Of a stretch of DNA of 30,786 nt, positions 1 to 8,236 are shown piece after piece; position 1 is the stretch's first letter; every line of letters begins with the position of its first letter. Source of the DNA: an uncultured Fretibacterium sp. (GTDB taxonomy: Bacteria > Synergistota > Synergistia > Synergistales > Aminobacteriaceae); NCBI GenBank assembly GCA_937915835.1, contig CALGHA010000008.1, positions 1 through 30,786 on the forward strand, in the 5' to 3' direction. The notes under the pieces are model-generated. The model made no database searches. It worked only from the letters and a program-made list of their open reading frames with translations, and was not told the DNA's origin. The position numbers were made by a program, and so were the translations under genes.

Positions 1-104
1 GCACAGAAATTCGCGAACGTGCTCGGGACGGAAAAGGTATAAGATTTCTTGTGCCTCACTTAGTCGAGATTTATATTGAGTCCAATAATTTATATAGAAG
101 GTGA
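1..104 (+). CDS. nadD: Nicotinate-nucleotide adenylyltransferase, C-terminal fragment
   Basis: Only the last 33 codons are in the window; the gene runs off the left edge and is read in the frame starting at base 3, ending with TGA at 102-104. The fragment reads TEIRERARDGKGIRFLVP, followed by a short VEIYIE stretch. This matches the end of NadD, where an (S)STEIR motif and a LVP-x-x-V-x-x-YI tail are typical of the nucleotidyltransferase fold. The enzyme adenylates nicotinate mononucleotide in NAD synthesis. The next gene starts 10 bases downstream, and its ribosome-binding site lies inside the nadD 3' end, so the two are probably co-transcribed. NadD next to an LCP protein is a familiar arrangement. 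The call rests on a short segment. Confidence 0.72.
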   Translation, partial: TEIRERARDGKGIRFLVPHLVEIYIESNNLYRR

Positions 105-114
105 TTAAATAATA

Positions 115-1491
115 ATGCGAGCAGTCAGAATTTTATTCATGGTGTTCATGATAATAGCTTCAACGATGGGTGGAGCTTTTCTGAAATTTACGGAAGTCAT
201 GAATGATCCGAACCCGTTACCCACGCCCAAAGCCAATAATGAACTCGTCGCTCAGCCTCAAGAAAGTTCAACGACTTCTGGAGAAACTGAGCTTGTAATT
301 GCCGAGAAAAGTGCTCAGCCGGAAAATAATTCTTCAAGGGGAAGTGTAAGTGTTCTTGTTGTCGGACTTGATAACGTTGAAGGAGGCTCACGAACTGACG
401 CAATAGCTTTAGCAATTTTCGACGCTGAGAATGCCGCTTTAAGAATTGCTTCGGTCCCGAGAGATTCAAGAGTGTATATTCCCGGCAAAGGCTGGGACAA
501 AATTAATCACGCTTATGTTTACGGCGGAATGAACTTGCTTCGTGAGACACTCGTGAATTTAACCGGAATTCCTGTAGATTATTTCGTGAAGGTGAATTAC
601 CGGAGCTTCCCAAGAATTGTTGACTTACTCGGCGGAGTTGATATTTACGTTGAGAAGAGATTATATTACACGGATTATTCGGGGAAATTATTTATCAACA
701 TTCCTAAGGGCCAACAGCATTTAGACGGCAAGACAGCGTTAGGCTACGTGAGGTTTAGACATGACCCGTTAGGTGATATTGGCCGAGTTCAGAGACAGCA
801 GAAATTCATTAATCTAATGATGGACAAGCTGAAAACTCCTGCGATACTCCCGAAAATTCCGTCATTGTTAAGCGAAGTTATGGAGGCTGTTGATACGGAT
901 CTTGCGCCTCTTGAAGCGTTGAAGCTGTTGCAATTCGCTAATAATCTTTCTAAAGACAGAATTACAATGTTCATGGCTCCGGGAAAATCCGGCTTCAGTA
1001 AGAACGTAAGCTACTGGATACTCGACAATAAAGCGTTCTCGAAACAATTGACGGCCGAACTTCCTCCAGCAGATGACAATATTCTTGAGGCTGTCGAAGG
1101 ATTTAACTTAGACCGTCCGGAAGGAGAGAATTACGCGGATTTTGACAGTGAGAAAATTGCGGAGTTACGCGACCAGATTATGAGCATAAGAATTCTTAAC
1201 GGTGACGGCGAAAAGGGAATTGGTAAACGAGCGGCACAAATCTTCCAGAGAATTGGCATCGAAGTTCCTTACACCGGAAACGCGAGACATTATGACTATA
1301 AAGCAAGCAGTATAATTTATCCTCCGGACGGCGACGAAAGCGTAAAACAGGGAGCTATGGCGTTGGCTGAACTTTGCGGGATTAAGAATGAGAGATTAAT
1401 TCAGCCGGATAAACGCGCGACATCTTTAACGCTGATAATTGGCCACGATAAGGAAGAATTATTCAGCAGACTTGAACCGTTGAACTCGTAA
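115..1491 (+). CDS. LytR-CpsA-Psr (LCP) family envelope protein with LytR C-terminal domain
   Basis: A 458-residue membrane-anchored protein. Residues about 5-23 form one N-terminal transmembrane helix, followed by a low-complexity linker rich in S, T, P and E to about residue 73. The LCP domain spans about 75-240, with the expected conserved charged residues: SRTD at 92-95, PRDSR at 115-119, RFRHD at 213-217 and a GRVQRQQ segment near 223-229. These bind the pyrophosphate of a lipid-linked substrate in the family, which transfers glycopolymers to peptidoglycan or acts as a phosphatase. A second domain at about 345-448 (beginning IRILNGDGEKG) matches the LytR_C region. The ATG is preceded by AAGGTGAT overlapping the nadD stop. 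rsfS, the common third gene in this neighbourhood, is not found downstream; a convergent glycosyltransferase is found instead. The substrate cannot be told from the sequence. Confidence 0.9.
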   Translation: MRAVRILFMVFMIIASTMGGAFLKFTEVMNDPNPLPTPKANNELVAQPQESSTTSGETELVIAEKSAQPENNSSRGSVSVLVVGLDNVEGGSRTDAIALAIFDAENAALRIASVPRDSRVYIPGKGWDKINHAYVYGGMNLLRETLVNLTGIPVDYFVKVNYRSFPRIVDLLGGVDIYVEKRLYYTDYSGKLFINIPKGQQHLDGKTALGYVRFRHDPLGDIGRVQRQQKFINLMMDKLKTPAILPKIPSLLSEVMEAVDTDLAPLEALKLLQFANNLSKDRITMFMAPGKSGFSKNVSYWILDNKAFSKQLTAELPPADDNILEAVEGFNLDRPEGENYADFDSEKIAELRDQIMSIRILNGDGEKGIGKRAAQIFQRIGIEVPYTGNARHYDYKASSIIYPPDGDESVKQGAMALAELCGIKNERLIQPDKRATSLTLIIGHDKEELFSRLEPLNS

Positions 1492-1505
1492 AGGAAAAGT
1501 TTTTA

Positions 1506-1533
1506 TCCCTCTGCTTATGAGACGGCGGAGGGA
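1506..1533. terminator. Stem-loop between convergent LCP and glycosyltransferase genes
   Basis: TCCCTCTGC (1506-1514) pairs with GCGGAGGGA (1525-1533) across a 10-nt loop, with one G-U pair. Neither side carries a long uridine tract (GTTTATTA on the plus side), so it is a plausible but not strong shared terminator for the two convergent genes. Confidence 0.5.
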
Positions 1534-1554
1534 GTTTATTACACTCTTTATTAT

Positions 1555-2574
1555 TTACTTGTGAATATTTAAGCAGAAGAAAATATGCTTGATGAACATC
1601 TTGAGTTTATACTTGATACTTATATCTGAATTTCTATAGAACGTGCAGATGTATTTTCTGAAAACCAGATTAATTTTACGTATAACGCCAGGAGTAGGTT
1701 TTATCGGTCTTTGGTAAAAATTAGAGAAAGCATGTGCACAAAGTTTGCTGGCTATATTTCTCTTCATTCTTGGCGAAAGATTTTTTATCAGCATAATTCG
1801 CTCGTAGTCTTTTACTCCCCATGAACATCCTTTTGAAGTATACAAGCCTTTTACATTTCTCGTTACTCCAACTCCAGGATAAATTATGTAGCAGTAAAGA
1901 CAGCAATTAAGCCATAAAATTTTTGCGTCCTTATTTGATGCTAATACTTCAAGAAGCCATTTCATGTCGAGAAATATCTTCATTTTTTCATCCATGTAAA
2001 TATTCTCTGCAATTTTTCTGCGTACTGCTTTGTTCCATAAAAAACCGCCCCATTTCTCACGGTAGCCGCCTATATAGAGACATGCTTCTTCATTGTCAAC
2101 ATATACACTTTCAAACTCCCTATACTCCGGCCAATTTCCAGATTTAAGCTCATTGCAGTAATTGTAGACGAATATATCAACATCATTATGAAGCTCAATT
2201 GCTCGTGTCAAAACAGAAATTAACGAGGGAGAAACAATATCATCGGCATCACACCACATTATGAAATCTCCGGTGCATTGCTTAAGTCCGACATTGCGCG
2301 CATGGCTTTGGCCGAAATTTTGAGTGTGGGTTACGTGTATAAACGGGAATTTCTCGGCGTAGTTATCACAGATTTTTCCGCTTGAATCTTTCGAGCCGTC
2401 GTTGACAATAATAATCTCGTAATTTCTCAGATGGTAATTCTGATTTATGAGGCTGTCGAGAGTTCTAGCAACATACTTCTCACAGTTATATACAGGAATA
2501 ATTATACTGAAAAGAGGACAATAATTAAGCTGTTCGCTGTTCGCTGTTCGCATTTTAGCGATTTCTTCGGTCAT
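1555..2574 (-). CDS. GT2-family glycosyltransferase
   Basis: A 339-residue protein with a GT-A fold. The N-terminal domain has FSIIIPVYN at about 22-30, EIIIVNDGSKDSS near 55-67, a NFGQSHARN segment, and the metal/nucleotide-sugar site DADD in FIMWCDADD. This is the signature of inverting family 2 transferases that build capsule, LPS or other surface glycans. The C-terminal third is basic and has no clear transmembrane helix. I placed the start at the ATG at 2574 because AGGAG lies 8 nt upstream; a TTG two codons earlier would have only 2 nt of spacing. Codons 8-15 lie in a tract of three 7-bp repeats, so a gain or loss of one unit would shift the frame before the catalytic domain. The gene stands alone between plus-strand genes, as transferred glycan genes often do. 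Donor and acceptor are unknown. Confidence 0.85.
   Translation of the reverse strand: MTEEIAKMRTANSEQLNYCPLFSIIIPVYNCEKYVARTLDSLINQNYHLRNYEIIIVNDGSKDSSGKICDNYAEKFPFIHVTHTQNFGQSHARNVGLKQCTGDFIMWCDADDIVSPSLISVLTRAIELHNDVDIFVYNYCNELKSGNWPEYREFESVYVDNEEACLYIGGYREKWGGFLWNKAVRRKIAENIYMDEKMKIFLDMKWLLEVLASNKDAKILWLNCCLYCYIIYPGVGVTRNVKGLYTSKGCSWGVKDYERIMLIKNLSPRMKRNIASKLCAHAFSNFYQRPIKPTPGVIRKINLVFRKYICTFYRNSDISIKYKLKMFIKHIFFCLNIHK
2529..2551. repeat. Heptanucleotide tandem repeat (three copies) inside the glycosyltransferase 5' end
   Basis: On the coding (minus) strand the unit GCGAACA occurs three times in a row, followed by GC, giving 23 bases of perfect repeat. The unit length is not a multiple of three, so slippage changes the reading frame. 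It encodes the RTANSEQ stretch just before the GT2 domain. Confidence 0.85.
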
Positions 2575-2597
2575 TGTCAATACTCCTTTTATGGATT

Positions 2598-2627
2598 TTG
2601 ATGTATTTTAGCACACAGTGTTATAAT
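2598..2627 (+). promoter_or_regulatory. Sigma-70-type promoter of argF
   Basis: TTGATG at 2598-2603 and TATAAT at 2622-2627 are separated by 18 nt. A strong ribosome-binding site CAGGAGG follows at about 2642-2648, before the argF ATG at 2657. The leader is about 20-25 nt. Confidence 0.7.
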
Positions 2628-2656
2628 CGCAAAAAACTTTTCAGGAGGCTAAAATT

Positions 2657-3595
2657 ATGGCAGTAAATCTCAGAGGCAGAAATTTTCTCACATTAATGGA
2701 CTTCACGCCCGACGAAATAGATTATTTGCTCACACTCGCAGCAGACTTGAAGGCAAAAAAACGTGCGGGCATTCGCGGAAATACTTTAGCCGGTAAAAAT
2801 ATCGCGTTAATCTTCGAGAAGTCATCAACACGAACTCGCTGTGCATTCACCGTAGCTTGCAACGACGAAGGAGCTTTCCCCGAATATTTGAATAAAAACG
2901 ATATTCAGCTCGGAGCAAAGGAAGACGCAAAAGATACGGCACGAGTTTTAGGGCGAATGTTTGACGGAATCGAGTTCAGAGGATTTAAGCAGGAGACAGT
3001 TGAGACACTCGCGAAATATTCAGGCGTTCCCGTCTGGAATGGATTAACGGACATTGACCATCCTACACAGGTTTTAGCTGACTTCTTGACGCTTCGTGAA
3101 AATTTCGGGAAATTACGCGGCTTAAAACTCGTTTACTTGGGCGACGGACGTAACAACATGAGCAACGCTTTAATGATTGGCTGTGCAAAAATGGGAATTG
3201 ATTACGTCGTGAGTTCACCGAAGGAGTTAGAGCCGGACAAAAATTTACTCGCTAAATGCCGTGAAATCGCTAAACACTCAACAATCACGATAATTAACGA
3301 CCCGAAAGAAGCCGTAAAAGGAGCCGACGCAATTTATACTGACGTTTGGGTCTCAATGGGAGAAGAGGCGCTTAAAGAAGAACGTTATAGATTACTTGGA
3401 AATTGGCAGGTAAATTCTGAGATTATGAACTCGACGGGTAAAGAGACGACGATATTCTTGCATTGTCTTCCGGCTGTGAAAGGCTCAGAAGTTACGGAAG
3501 AAGTCTTCGAGAGTGAACGCTCAAAAGTCTTTGACGAGGCCGAAAACCGAATGCATACGATTAAAGCCGTTATGGTCGCAACGCTTGGAGCATGA
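2657..3595 (+). CDS. argF: Ornithine carbamoyltransferase
   Basis: A 312-residue enzyme of usual family length that joins carbamoyl phosphate and ornithine to give citrulline; run in reverse it serves arginine catabolism. The carbamoyl-phosphate loop STRTR is at 57-61, HPTQ at 135-138, the DGRNNMSN hinge at about 163-170, a DVWVSMGE ornithine-loop segment at 229-236, and the catalytic HCLPA at 269-273. All key residues are present. No arcA or arcC is adjacent, so the anabolic name is preferred, though a degradative role cannot be excluded in an amino-acid-fermenting organism. The stop overlaps the next ATG by 4 bases (ATGA), indicating translational coupling to a cobalamin adenosyltransferase-like gene. 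Confidence 0.95.
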   Translation: MAVNLRGRNFLTLMDFTPDEIDYLLTLAADLKAKKRAGIRGNTLAGKNIALIFEKSSTRTRCAFTVACNDEGAFPEYLNKNDIQLGAKEDAKDTARVLGRMFDGIEFRGFKQETVETLAKYSGVPVWNGLTDIDHPTQVLADFLTLRENFGKLRGLKLVYLGDGRNNMSNALMIGCAKMGIDYVVSSPKELEPDKNLLAKCREIAKHSTITIINDPKEAVKGADAIYTDVWVSMGEEALKEERYRLLGNWQVNSEIMNSTGKETTIFLHCLPAVKGSEVTEEVFESERSKVFDEAENRMHTIKAVMVATLGA

Positions 3596-4092
3596 CACTT
3601 ACAAGCCTTAATGCTCACGAAAAAGTCAACAAGTCCAGCGCAAGAATAGAATTTCGGGGAAAACTTGACAGCTTGAACGCGAGAATAATTTTGTTTCAGG
3701 CCAATTCCCAGAATAATAATTATATTGCTGATTTGGAAGAAGTCCGTGAAGTCGTAAGAAAATTGCAGAGGTGCGAGGCTTGCGATGAAGTTTTTGCTGA
3801 GCGTTTAACTTTGTGGGGACTTGACGAGGATAAAATTCATTCGCTCTCACATAATCCCGAAAAAGGACATATTCTCCCGCATTATGATATGAAGCGTGAT
3901 GCGGCCGAGATAAATTTTTTGCGTACGTTTATTCGTGAAGTTGAGATTTGCGCGTGTAAAGCCTTTGATGATGACGACAAGCTCAGGATTATTCACGTTC
4001 TAAATCGCTTGAGCAGTGCATTATATATTCTTACATATAAATATTTGCCTGAGAATTACGACAAGATTATAAATTTTCGAGCGAAGAAATAA
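3592..4092 (+). CDS. Cobalamin adenosyltransferase-like protein (PduO/EutT-type fold)
   Basis: A 166-residue, largely helical cytoplasmic protein. The segment RIEFRGKLDSLNARI (about 19-33) resembles the first helix of the EutT/PduO superfamily. The segments LRTFIREVEICACKAF (about 111-126) and LNRLSSALYIL (about 138-148) match its last helices, where the family has RE..E and a conserved NRLSS. The family makes adenosylcobalamin from cob(I)alamin and ATP. A glycine-rich ATP-binding N-terminus like that of PduO is lacking, and a C-x2-C sits in the middle (RCEACDE), which fits EutT-like members better. It overlaps argF by 4 bases. Co-transcription with argF might reflect B12-dependent ornithine breakdown (ornithine aminomutase), but that link is inference. 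Confidence 0.65.
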   Translation: MTLTSLNAHEKVNKSSARIEFRGKLDSLNARIILFQANSQNNNYIADLEEVREVVRKLQRCEACDEVFAERLTLWGLDEDKIHSLSHNPEKGHILPHYDMKRDAAEINFLRTFIREVEICACKAFDDDDKLRIIHVLNRLSSALYILTYKYLPENYDKIINFRAKK

Positions 4093-4100
4093 ATGATAAA

Positions 4101-4127
4101 CCCCAGATAAAACTGGGGCCTTGTTTT
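4101..4127. terminator. Intrinsic terminator after the argF operon
   Basis: CCCCAG (4101-4106) and CTGGGG (4113-4118) form a 6-bp GC-rich stem with a 6-nt loop, followed by CCTTGTTTTAT. It lies between convergent genes (4092 plus, 4134 minus) and may serve both. Confidence 0.8.
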
Positions 4128-4133
4128 ATGTCT

Positions 4134-4418
4134 CTATATCTCTGTTGTCTGTTCGATAACTGGAGCTCCTGAGATTAAAGGTGAGAATGTTCCTGCAAAT
4201 TTCTGGAAATGTGCTGAAGCGTTATGTTCCTCGATAGCTTTTGCGTCCTTCCAGTTTTCAACGAAGAAAAACTTTGTCTTGTCCGTCAATCCCGTATAAA
4301 GATGATAACTGCTGTTGCCCTCTTCTTTACGAGATGCCTCGACACATTCCGTCGCCATTGCTTTGAACTCGTCAACACATTCCGGCTTCACTTGAAATGA
4401 TGCGATTATCGTAATCAT
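4134..4418 (-). CDS. Antibiotic biosynthesis monooxygenase (ABM)-domain protein, YgiN-like
   Basis: A 94-residue single-domain protein of the dimeric ferredoxin-like ABM fold. The typical pattern is visible: a first strand ITIIASFQVKP, a central ASRKEEGNSSYHLY, the strand FFFVENWKD, and the HNASAHFQKF segment that closes most family members. Relatives include quinol monooxygenases and heme- or quinone-interacting proteins, some of them cofactor-free. The specific substrate is not visible. It starts 14 nt after the stop of the upstream flavoenzyme gene on the same strand, with a GGCGGTG ribosome-binding site, so the two form an operon and may act on the same quinone-like or enone compound. Confidence 0.85.
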   Translation of the reverse strand: MITIIASFQVKPECVDEFKAMATECVEASRKEEGNSSYHLYTGLTDKTKFFFVENWKDAKAIEEHNASAHFQKFAGTFSPLISGAPVIEQTTEI

Positions 4419-4432
4419 GATTTTTTCACCGC

Positions 4433-6367
4433 CTAACCAATATTTCTTCCTGCGTCGTAGCCCTCACGTGTTGCATGAGATACTTTACGTGCACGTACTG
4501 CGTCCCCTATAGCAACGTACTCAATACCGGCCTGGTCGAGTTCATTTTTCAGCTCCTCATTTGAACGATAGCCCGTCGCTACAACAACCGTATCAGCCGG
4601 AACACAAACTTTAACTCCCTCCGGCGTTTCATAGAGTACACCGTCATTCTTAATCTCAAGAACTTTAACGCTCGTATGAACATCAACTTTTCGTTTCTCG
4701 AGAGCTTCTTTCAGGTGCCAATTCACAGCAAGAGCAGCGTCTTTCGCGATCTCCGGCAGCATTTCAAGAACTGTAACTTTCCTCAAAAGCTGTGCAAGGA
4801 AATGTGCCGTCTCTGCTCCAACTTGACCGCCGCCAATTACTACGCAGTTTTTACCCGGCATAACTCTTCCTTCAAGAATTTCTTGCGCGTTCGTAACGAT
4901 TGGGGATTCTTTACGGCCAGGAATTGGAGGTTCAGCAGGATGTGAGCCTGTAGCAACGATGACTTTATCGAAATTTCCAGCCTTGATTAATTCCGCAGTT
5001 GCCGGTGTATTGTAACGAATTTCAACGCCAAGTTTCTCGCATTGAACTCTTTGCCACACGAGGAAGTCCGTAATTTCGCCTTTTGTCGGAGGAATTGCCG
5101 CCGTGTAGAAATTTCCGCCGTTATGGTCGCTCTTCTCAAAAACTGTAACTTTATGTCCTGCTCGTGCTGCTGCAATTGCCGCGTAAAGTCCTGCCGGGCC
5201 TGCACCTGCAATCGCAACCTTTTTAGGATTGTCACTAACAGGAATATCGCCCTCGTATTCATGTCCGAGTTCAGGGTTTAACACGCAAGTGAACGGATTA
5301 TCTGTAAACAAAACTCCTTCACAGCCGTCATCACAGCCGATACAACGGCGAATGTCTTCAAAGCGTCCTTCTTTAGCTTTATTCGGCATACCAGGATCAC
5401 AGAGTGAAGCACGTCCCATTGCTACAAAATCGGCCTTACCTGAAGCAAGAATTTCATCGGCTAAAAATGGGTCATTAATTCTTGAGACCGTAACGACAGG
5501 AATTTTCACAACTTCTTTTACCTGCTTGGCCCAATCTGAGAACCAACCGTGAGCACTGTAACTTGAAGCAATATTGAGGTCAACTGACAAGTAATTTCCG
5601 ACTGATACGTGGATCATATCAAGTCCCTCATTTTCCATCATGATAGCAATTGCTTTGCTGTCCTCAATGGTTAAGCCGCCTTCAACGAACTCATCAGCAG
5701 AAATTCTCATGTCGATTATGAAATCTTCGCCGCATTTTTTCTTTACGTCTTGAATGATTTCCCGCGCAAAACGTGTCCTGTTCCAGAAATTTCCGCCGTA
5801 CTCGTCAAGCCTCTTGTTGGAATATGGCGAGAAAAACTGTGTGATTAAATATCCGTGAGCTCCATGAATTTCAACTCCGTCAAAGCCGCACTTCTTCGCA
5901 CGCAGAGCAGCATCACCATACTTTGAGACCATATCTTTTACTTCTGCTGTAGTAAACGGAATAGGAATTTCATCGCCGAACGGGCAGAGTATAGCGCTTG
6001 ATGAACGTGTATGACATCCTTCGGGAATTGCGCTCTTGTGTGTCTGACGTCCGCAGTGATAAATCTGTGCAAAAATTGTCGCGCCGTATTTGTGAACTCT
6101 CTTCGGAAGCTCACTGTGGCTCTCAATTTGTCCATCATTCCATAAGCCGGCAGTACAGCTGAAGCCGTGTCCTTCAGGAGCAACGTTATAGTCCTCTGTG
6201 ATGATTAATCCCCAGCCGCCTTTTGCTTTTGCCTCGTGATAAGCTATGTAACGTTCTGTAGCTGTTCCGTCTTTATTGCAGTAATTACATACCATTGCAG
6301 GAACGGTAAAACGATTCTTTATCGTGTGGCCTTTAATCGTAATCGGACTGAACACATGATCAAACAT
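4433..6367 (-). CDS. FadH/old-yellow-enzyme-type NAD(P)H:flavin oxidoreductase (FMN, 4Fe-4S, FAD)
   Basis: A 644-residue two-part enzyme. Residues about 1-335 form the FMN-binding TIM barrel of the old yellow enzyme family, with the active-site and barrel motifs GVEIHGAHGYL (164-174) and FFSPYSNKR (178-186). A cysteine cluster at 342, 345, 349 and 361 binds a 4Fe-4S centre. The C-terminal half has two dinucleotide folds, GAGPAG at 388-393 and a GGGQVGAE near 508-515. The layout equals 2,4-dienoyl-CoA reductase, trimethylamine dehydrogenase and bile-acid or enoate reductases, which reduce activated C=C bonds with NAD(P)H; the substrate is unknown. AAGGAGG lies 7-8 nt before the ATG. It is divergent from an AraC regulator 156-174 bases away, a likely controller. 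Confidence 0.92.
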   Translation of the reverse strand: MFDHVFSPITIKGHTIKNRFTVPAMVCNYCNKDGTATERYIAYHEAKAKGGWGLIITEDYNVAPEGHGFSCTAGLWNDGQIESHSELPKRVHKYGATIFAQIYHCGRQTHKSAIPEGCHTRSSSAILCPFGDEIPIPFTTAEVKDMVSKYGDAALRAKKCGFDGVEIHGAHGYLITQFFSPYSNKRLDEYGGNFWNRTRFAREIIQDVKKKCGEDFIIDMRISADEFVEGGLTIEDSKAIAIMMENEGLDMIHVSVGNYLSVDLNIASSYSAHGWFSDWAKQVKEVVKIPVVTVSRINDPFLADEILASGKADFVAMGRASLCDPGMPNKAKEGRFEDIRRCIGCDDGCEGVLFTDNPFTCVLNPELGHEYEGDIPVSDNPKKVAIAGAGPAGLYAAIAAARAGHKVTVFEKSDHNGGNFYTAAIPPTKGEITDFLVWQRVQCEKLGVEIRYNTPATAELIKAGNFDKVIVATGSHPAEPPIPGRKESPIVTNAQEILEGRVMPGKNCVVIGGGQVGAETAHFLAQLLRKVTVLEMLPEIAKDAALAVNWHLKEALEKRKVDVHTSVKVLEIKNDGVLYETPEGVKVCVPADTVVVATGYRSNEELKNELDQAGIEYVAIGDAVRARKVSHATREGYDAGRNIG

Positions 6368-6452
6368 TTCATGACCTCCTTATGTTATAAATTAAGTTTT
6401 GGGATTTATGCTAATCTTATTTGCTAAAATATATTTTGTCGATTGTAACTTC

Positions 6453-6491
6453 TTGCCTATTTATCACACACATTCCTCGTTAAACAGGCAA
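6453..6491. promoter_or_regulatory. Inverted repeat in the divergent flavoenzyme/AraC intergenic region
   Basis: TTGCCT (6453-6458) and AGGCAA (6486-6491) form an inverted repeat with centres 33 bp apart, about three helical turns. It lies between the divergent flavoenzyme and AraC genes and could be an operator for the regulator. The half-sites are short and could occur by chance. Confidence 0.3.
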
Positions 6492-6541
6492 TTCTAAATT
6501 ATATTTATTCAAAATCTTGCATTATGAACGGGGGAGTTGAA

Positions 6542-7402
6542 GTGTATTCCAGAAATTATGAGAGACCTGAAGCAGAGTTTCATTTTGGGAAGCCTTATGT
6601 GAGGACGCTGAACTACATACGTGCTGAGAATAATTCGCGCTGGTCATTTCATATGCATTCTCACAGTGATACGCTTGAAATAGCTTATGTACTTTCTGGC
6701 AAGGGAGCTATATATTGCAACGGACGCTTTTTTGCATTAACTGAAGGCGATATTGTCGTCAAAAATCCTATGGTCAGTCATGCTGAAAGTTCAGACAGCC
6801 TTGAGCCAATCGAGCAAATTTGTCTGAGCATAGATGATTTGAAGTTTGAGGACGGTGAAAATAACGTGTTCCCAATGGTTGGACTTTCGCCGATAATAAA
6901 GTCAGGCTGTAAAAGAAAACTGCTGGATTCACTTTTCAGGGACATAATCGAACAGACCGTTGATATTAATTCTCCCGACATGGAATATACTAATGCCCTG
7001 TTGAAAATGATACTCACAGTAATATTACGTCAAACAAGACAGCTCATTATCGAACGCAAGCATATTGAATGCGGTGAATTGATGCATGAAGTCCGCAAGT
7101 ATATCGAGACGCACTACATGGAAAATTTATCGCTAGAAAATATTGCTAACACTTTTCATATCAGCGTTTATTATCTTGCCCGGCAGTTCAAGAAGTACAC
7201 AGGCTTTACACTGAACACGTATATTCTGAGCTGCAAAATAGGTGAAGCACAGAGAAGATTAATCTTTACGGATGATTCGATCAGCGAGATTGCTCAAGGA
7301 AGCGGGTATTCCAATCTCTCGTATTTTTACGCAACGTTCAAGAAAAAAGTCGGCTGTACTCCGAAAGCCTATAAAAATATTTACAAGCTATCAGCAAAAT
7401 AA
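6542..7402 (+). CDS. AraC-family transcriptional regulator with N-terminal cupin domain
   Basis: About 286 residues. The N-terminal half is a cupin effector domain (HMHSHSDTLEIAYVLSG, then GDIVVKNPMVSH). The C-terminal 100 residues carry the AraC double helix-turn-helix: ENLSLENIANTFHIS..YLARQFKKYTG for the first, then DSISEIAQGSGYSNLSYFYATFKKKVGCTPKAY, the classic family tail. I chose the GTG at 6542 because GGGGGAG ends 5 nt upstream; an in-frame ATG at 6524 has no visible ribosome-binding site and would add six residues. Position suggests control of the divergent flavoenzyme operon and of the downstream acetolactate decarboxylase, 39 bases away on the same strand. The effector is unknown. 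Confidence 0.9.
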   Translation: MYSRNYERPEAEFHFGKPYVRTLNYIRAENNSRWSFHMHSHSDTLEIAYVLSGKGAIYCNGRFFALTEGDIVVKNPMVSHAESSDSLEPIEQICLSIDDLKFEDGENNVFPMVGLSPIIKSGCKRKLLDSLFRDIIEQTVDINSPDMEYTNALLKMILTVILRQTRQLIIERKHIECGELMHEVRKYIETHYMENLSLENIANTFHISVYYLARQFKKYTGFTLNTYILSCKIGEAQRRLIFTDDSISEIAQGSGYSNLSYFYATFKKKVGCTPKAYKNIYKLSAK

Positions 7403-7441
7403 CTAGCTAAAATTTATTCCATAGAGGGGAGTTTGTAAGAA

Positions 7442-8218
7442 GTGAAAAAGTTGCTGCTTACTTTCGTTATTGTTTTATTATCGGTTCAGGCTGCTTTTGC
7501 TGTTTCAGACAGTCTGTTTCAGGTTTCCCTTCTTCAATCCATGCTTCAGGGAGATTATGACGGTTTCATAACTGTGAAGGATCTCAAGCAATACGGTGAT
7601 ACCGGCATAGGAACATTTCACGGTGTCAACGGCGAGATGATATTTCTTGACGGCACAGTCTACAGGGCATTATGGGACGGCAGTATAGAAATTGTTGGTG
7701 ACGATGAAGTTATACCGTTCTCGAATGTTACGTTCTTTGACGCTGATATTGAGGTCGCTAATGTCAGTGCTCCGACGCTTGAAGACTTGAAGGTAATATT
7801 GAACTCTGTTGCTGCCTCAAACGGTCAAAATCAATTTTACGTTGCTAAACTTAAGGGGAGTTTTCCGTTAATGTTCGTTCGCAGTGAACTTCAGCAGAAG
7901 AAGCCGTATATTCCTCTTGCAGAAGCTATGAAGACGGATCAACGAGAGTTCACATACAATGACGTAACCGGAACTGTTATTGCGCTTTATTGTCCCAGCT
8001 ATATGAGCAGCTTGAATACTCCGGGCTGGCATCTGCACTTCCTTTCGGATGACGGACAAAAGGGCGGTCATATTCTGGAGATGTCGATCGGCGAGGCTTC
8101 TCTTGCGATGGATATAATCAGCGAGTTCGCTCTTATTGTGCCTAATAGAGACAGTTTCAACGAAAAGAATTTGGGTATTGATATGCGTGAAGAGATACGG
8201 CAGGTTGAAGTCAAGTAA
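7442..8218 (+). CDS. budA: Alpha-acetolactate decarboxylase with signal peptide
   Basis: A 258-residue protein that decarboxylates acetolactate to acetoin. A Sec-type signal peptide covers residues 1-20 (basic MKK, hydrophobic core, AFA cleavage motif). The mature part follows the family closely: YDGFITVKDL at 39-48, GDTGIGTFHGVNGEM at 52-66, Glu65, Arg147 in FVRSEL, the metal ligands His197 and His199 in WHLHFL and His210 in KGGH, with an acidic tail near 250. All expected zinc ligands and the catalytic Arg/Glu positions appear to be present. The start is GTG, with GGGGAG 10 nt upstream. No acetolactate synthase is adjacent. Export is known for some Bacillus-type enzymes, but intracellular forms are more common, so the signal peptide is notable. 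Confidence 0.9.
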   Translation: MKKLLLTFVIVLLSVQAAFAVSDSLFQVSLLQSMLQGDYDGFITVKDLKQYGDTGIGTFHGVNGEMIFLDGTVYRALWDGSIEIVGDDEVIPFSNVTFFDADIEVANVSAPTLEDLKVILNSVAASNGQNQFYVAKLKGSFPLMFVRSELQQKKPYIPLAEAMKTDQREFTYNDVTGTVIALYCPSYMSSLNTPGWHLHFLSDDGQKGGHILEMSIGEASLAMDIISEFALIVPNRDSFNEKNLGIDMREEIRQVEVK

Positions 8219-8236
8219 TCTTGCGTGTAAATTCGA

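Noticed and set aside
4987..5552. Long plus-strand frames inside the flavoenzyme gene
   Set aside because: They lie opposite well-conserved motifs of the real protein and lack ribosome-binding sites.
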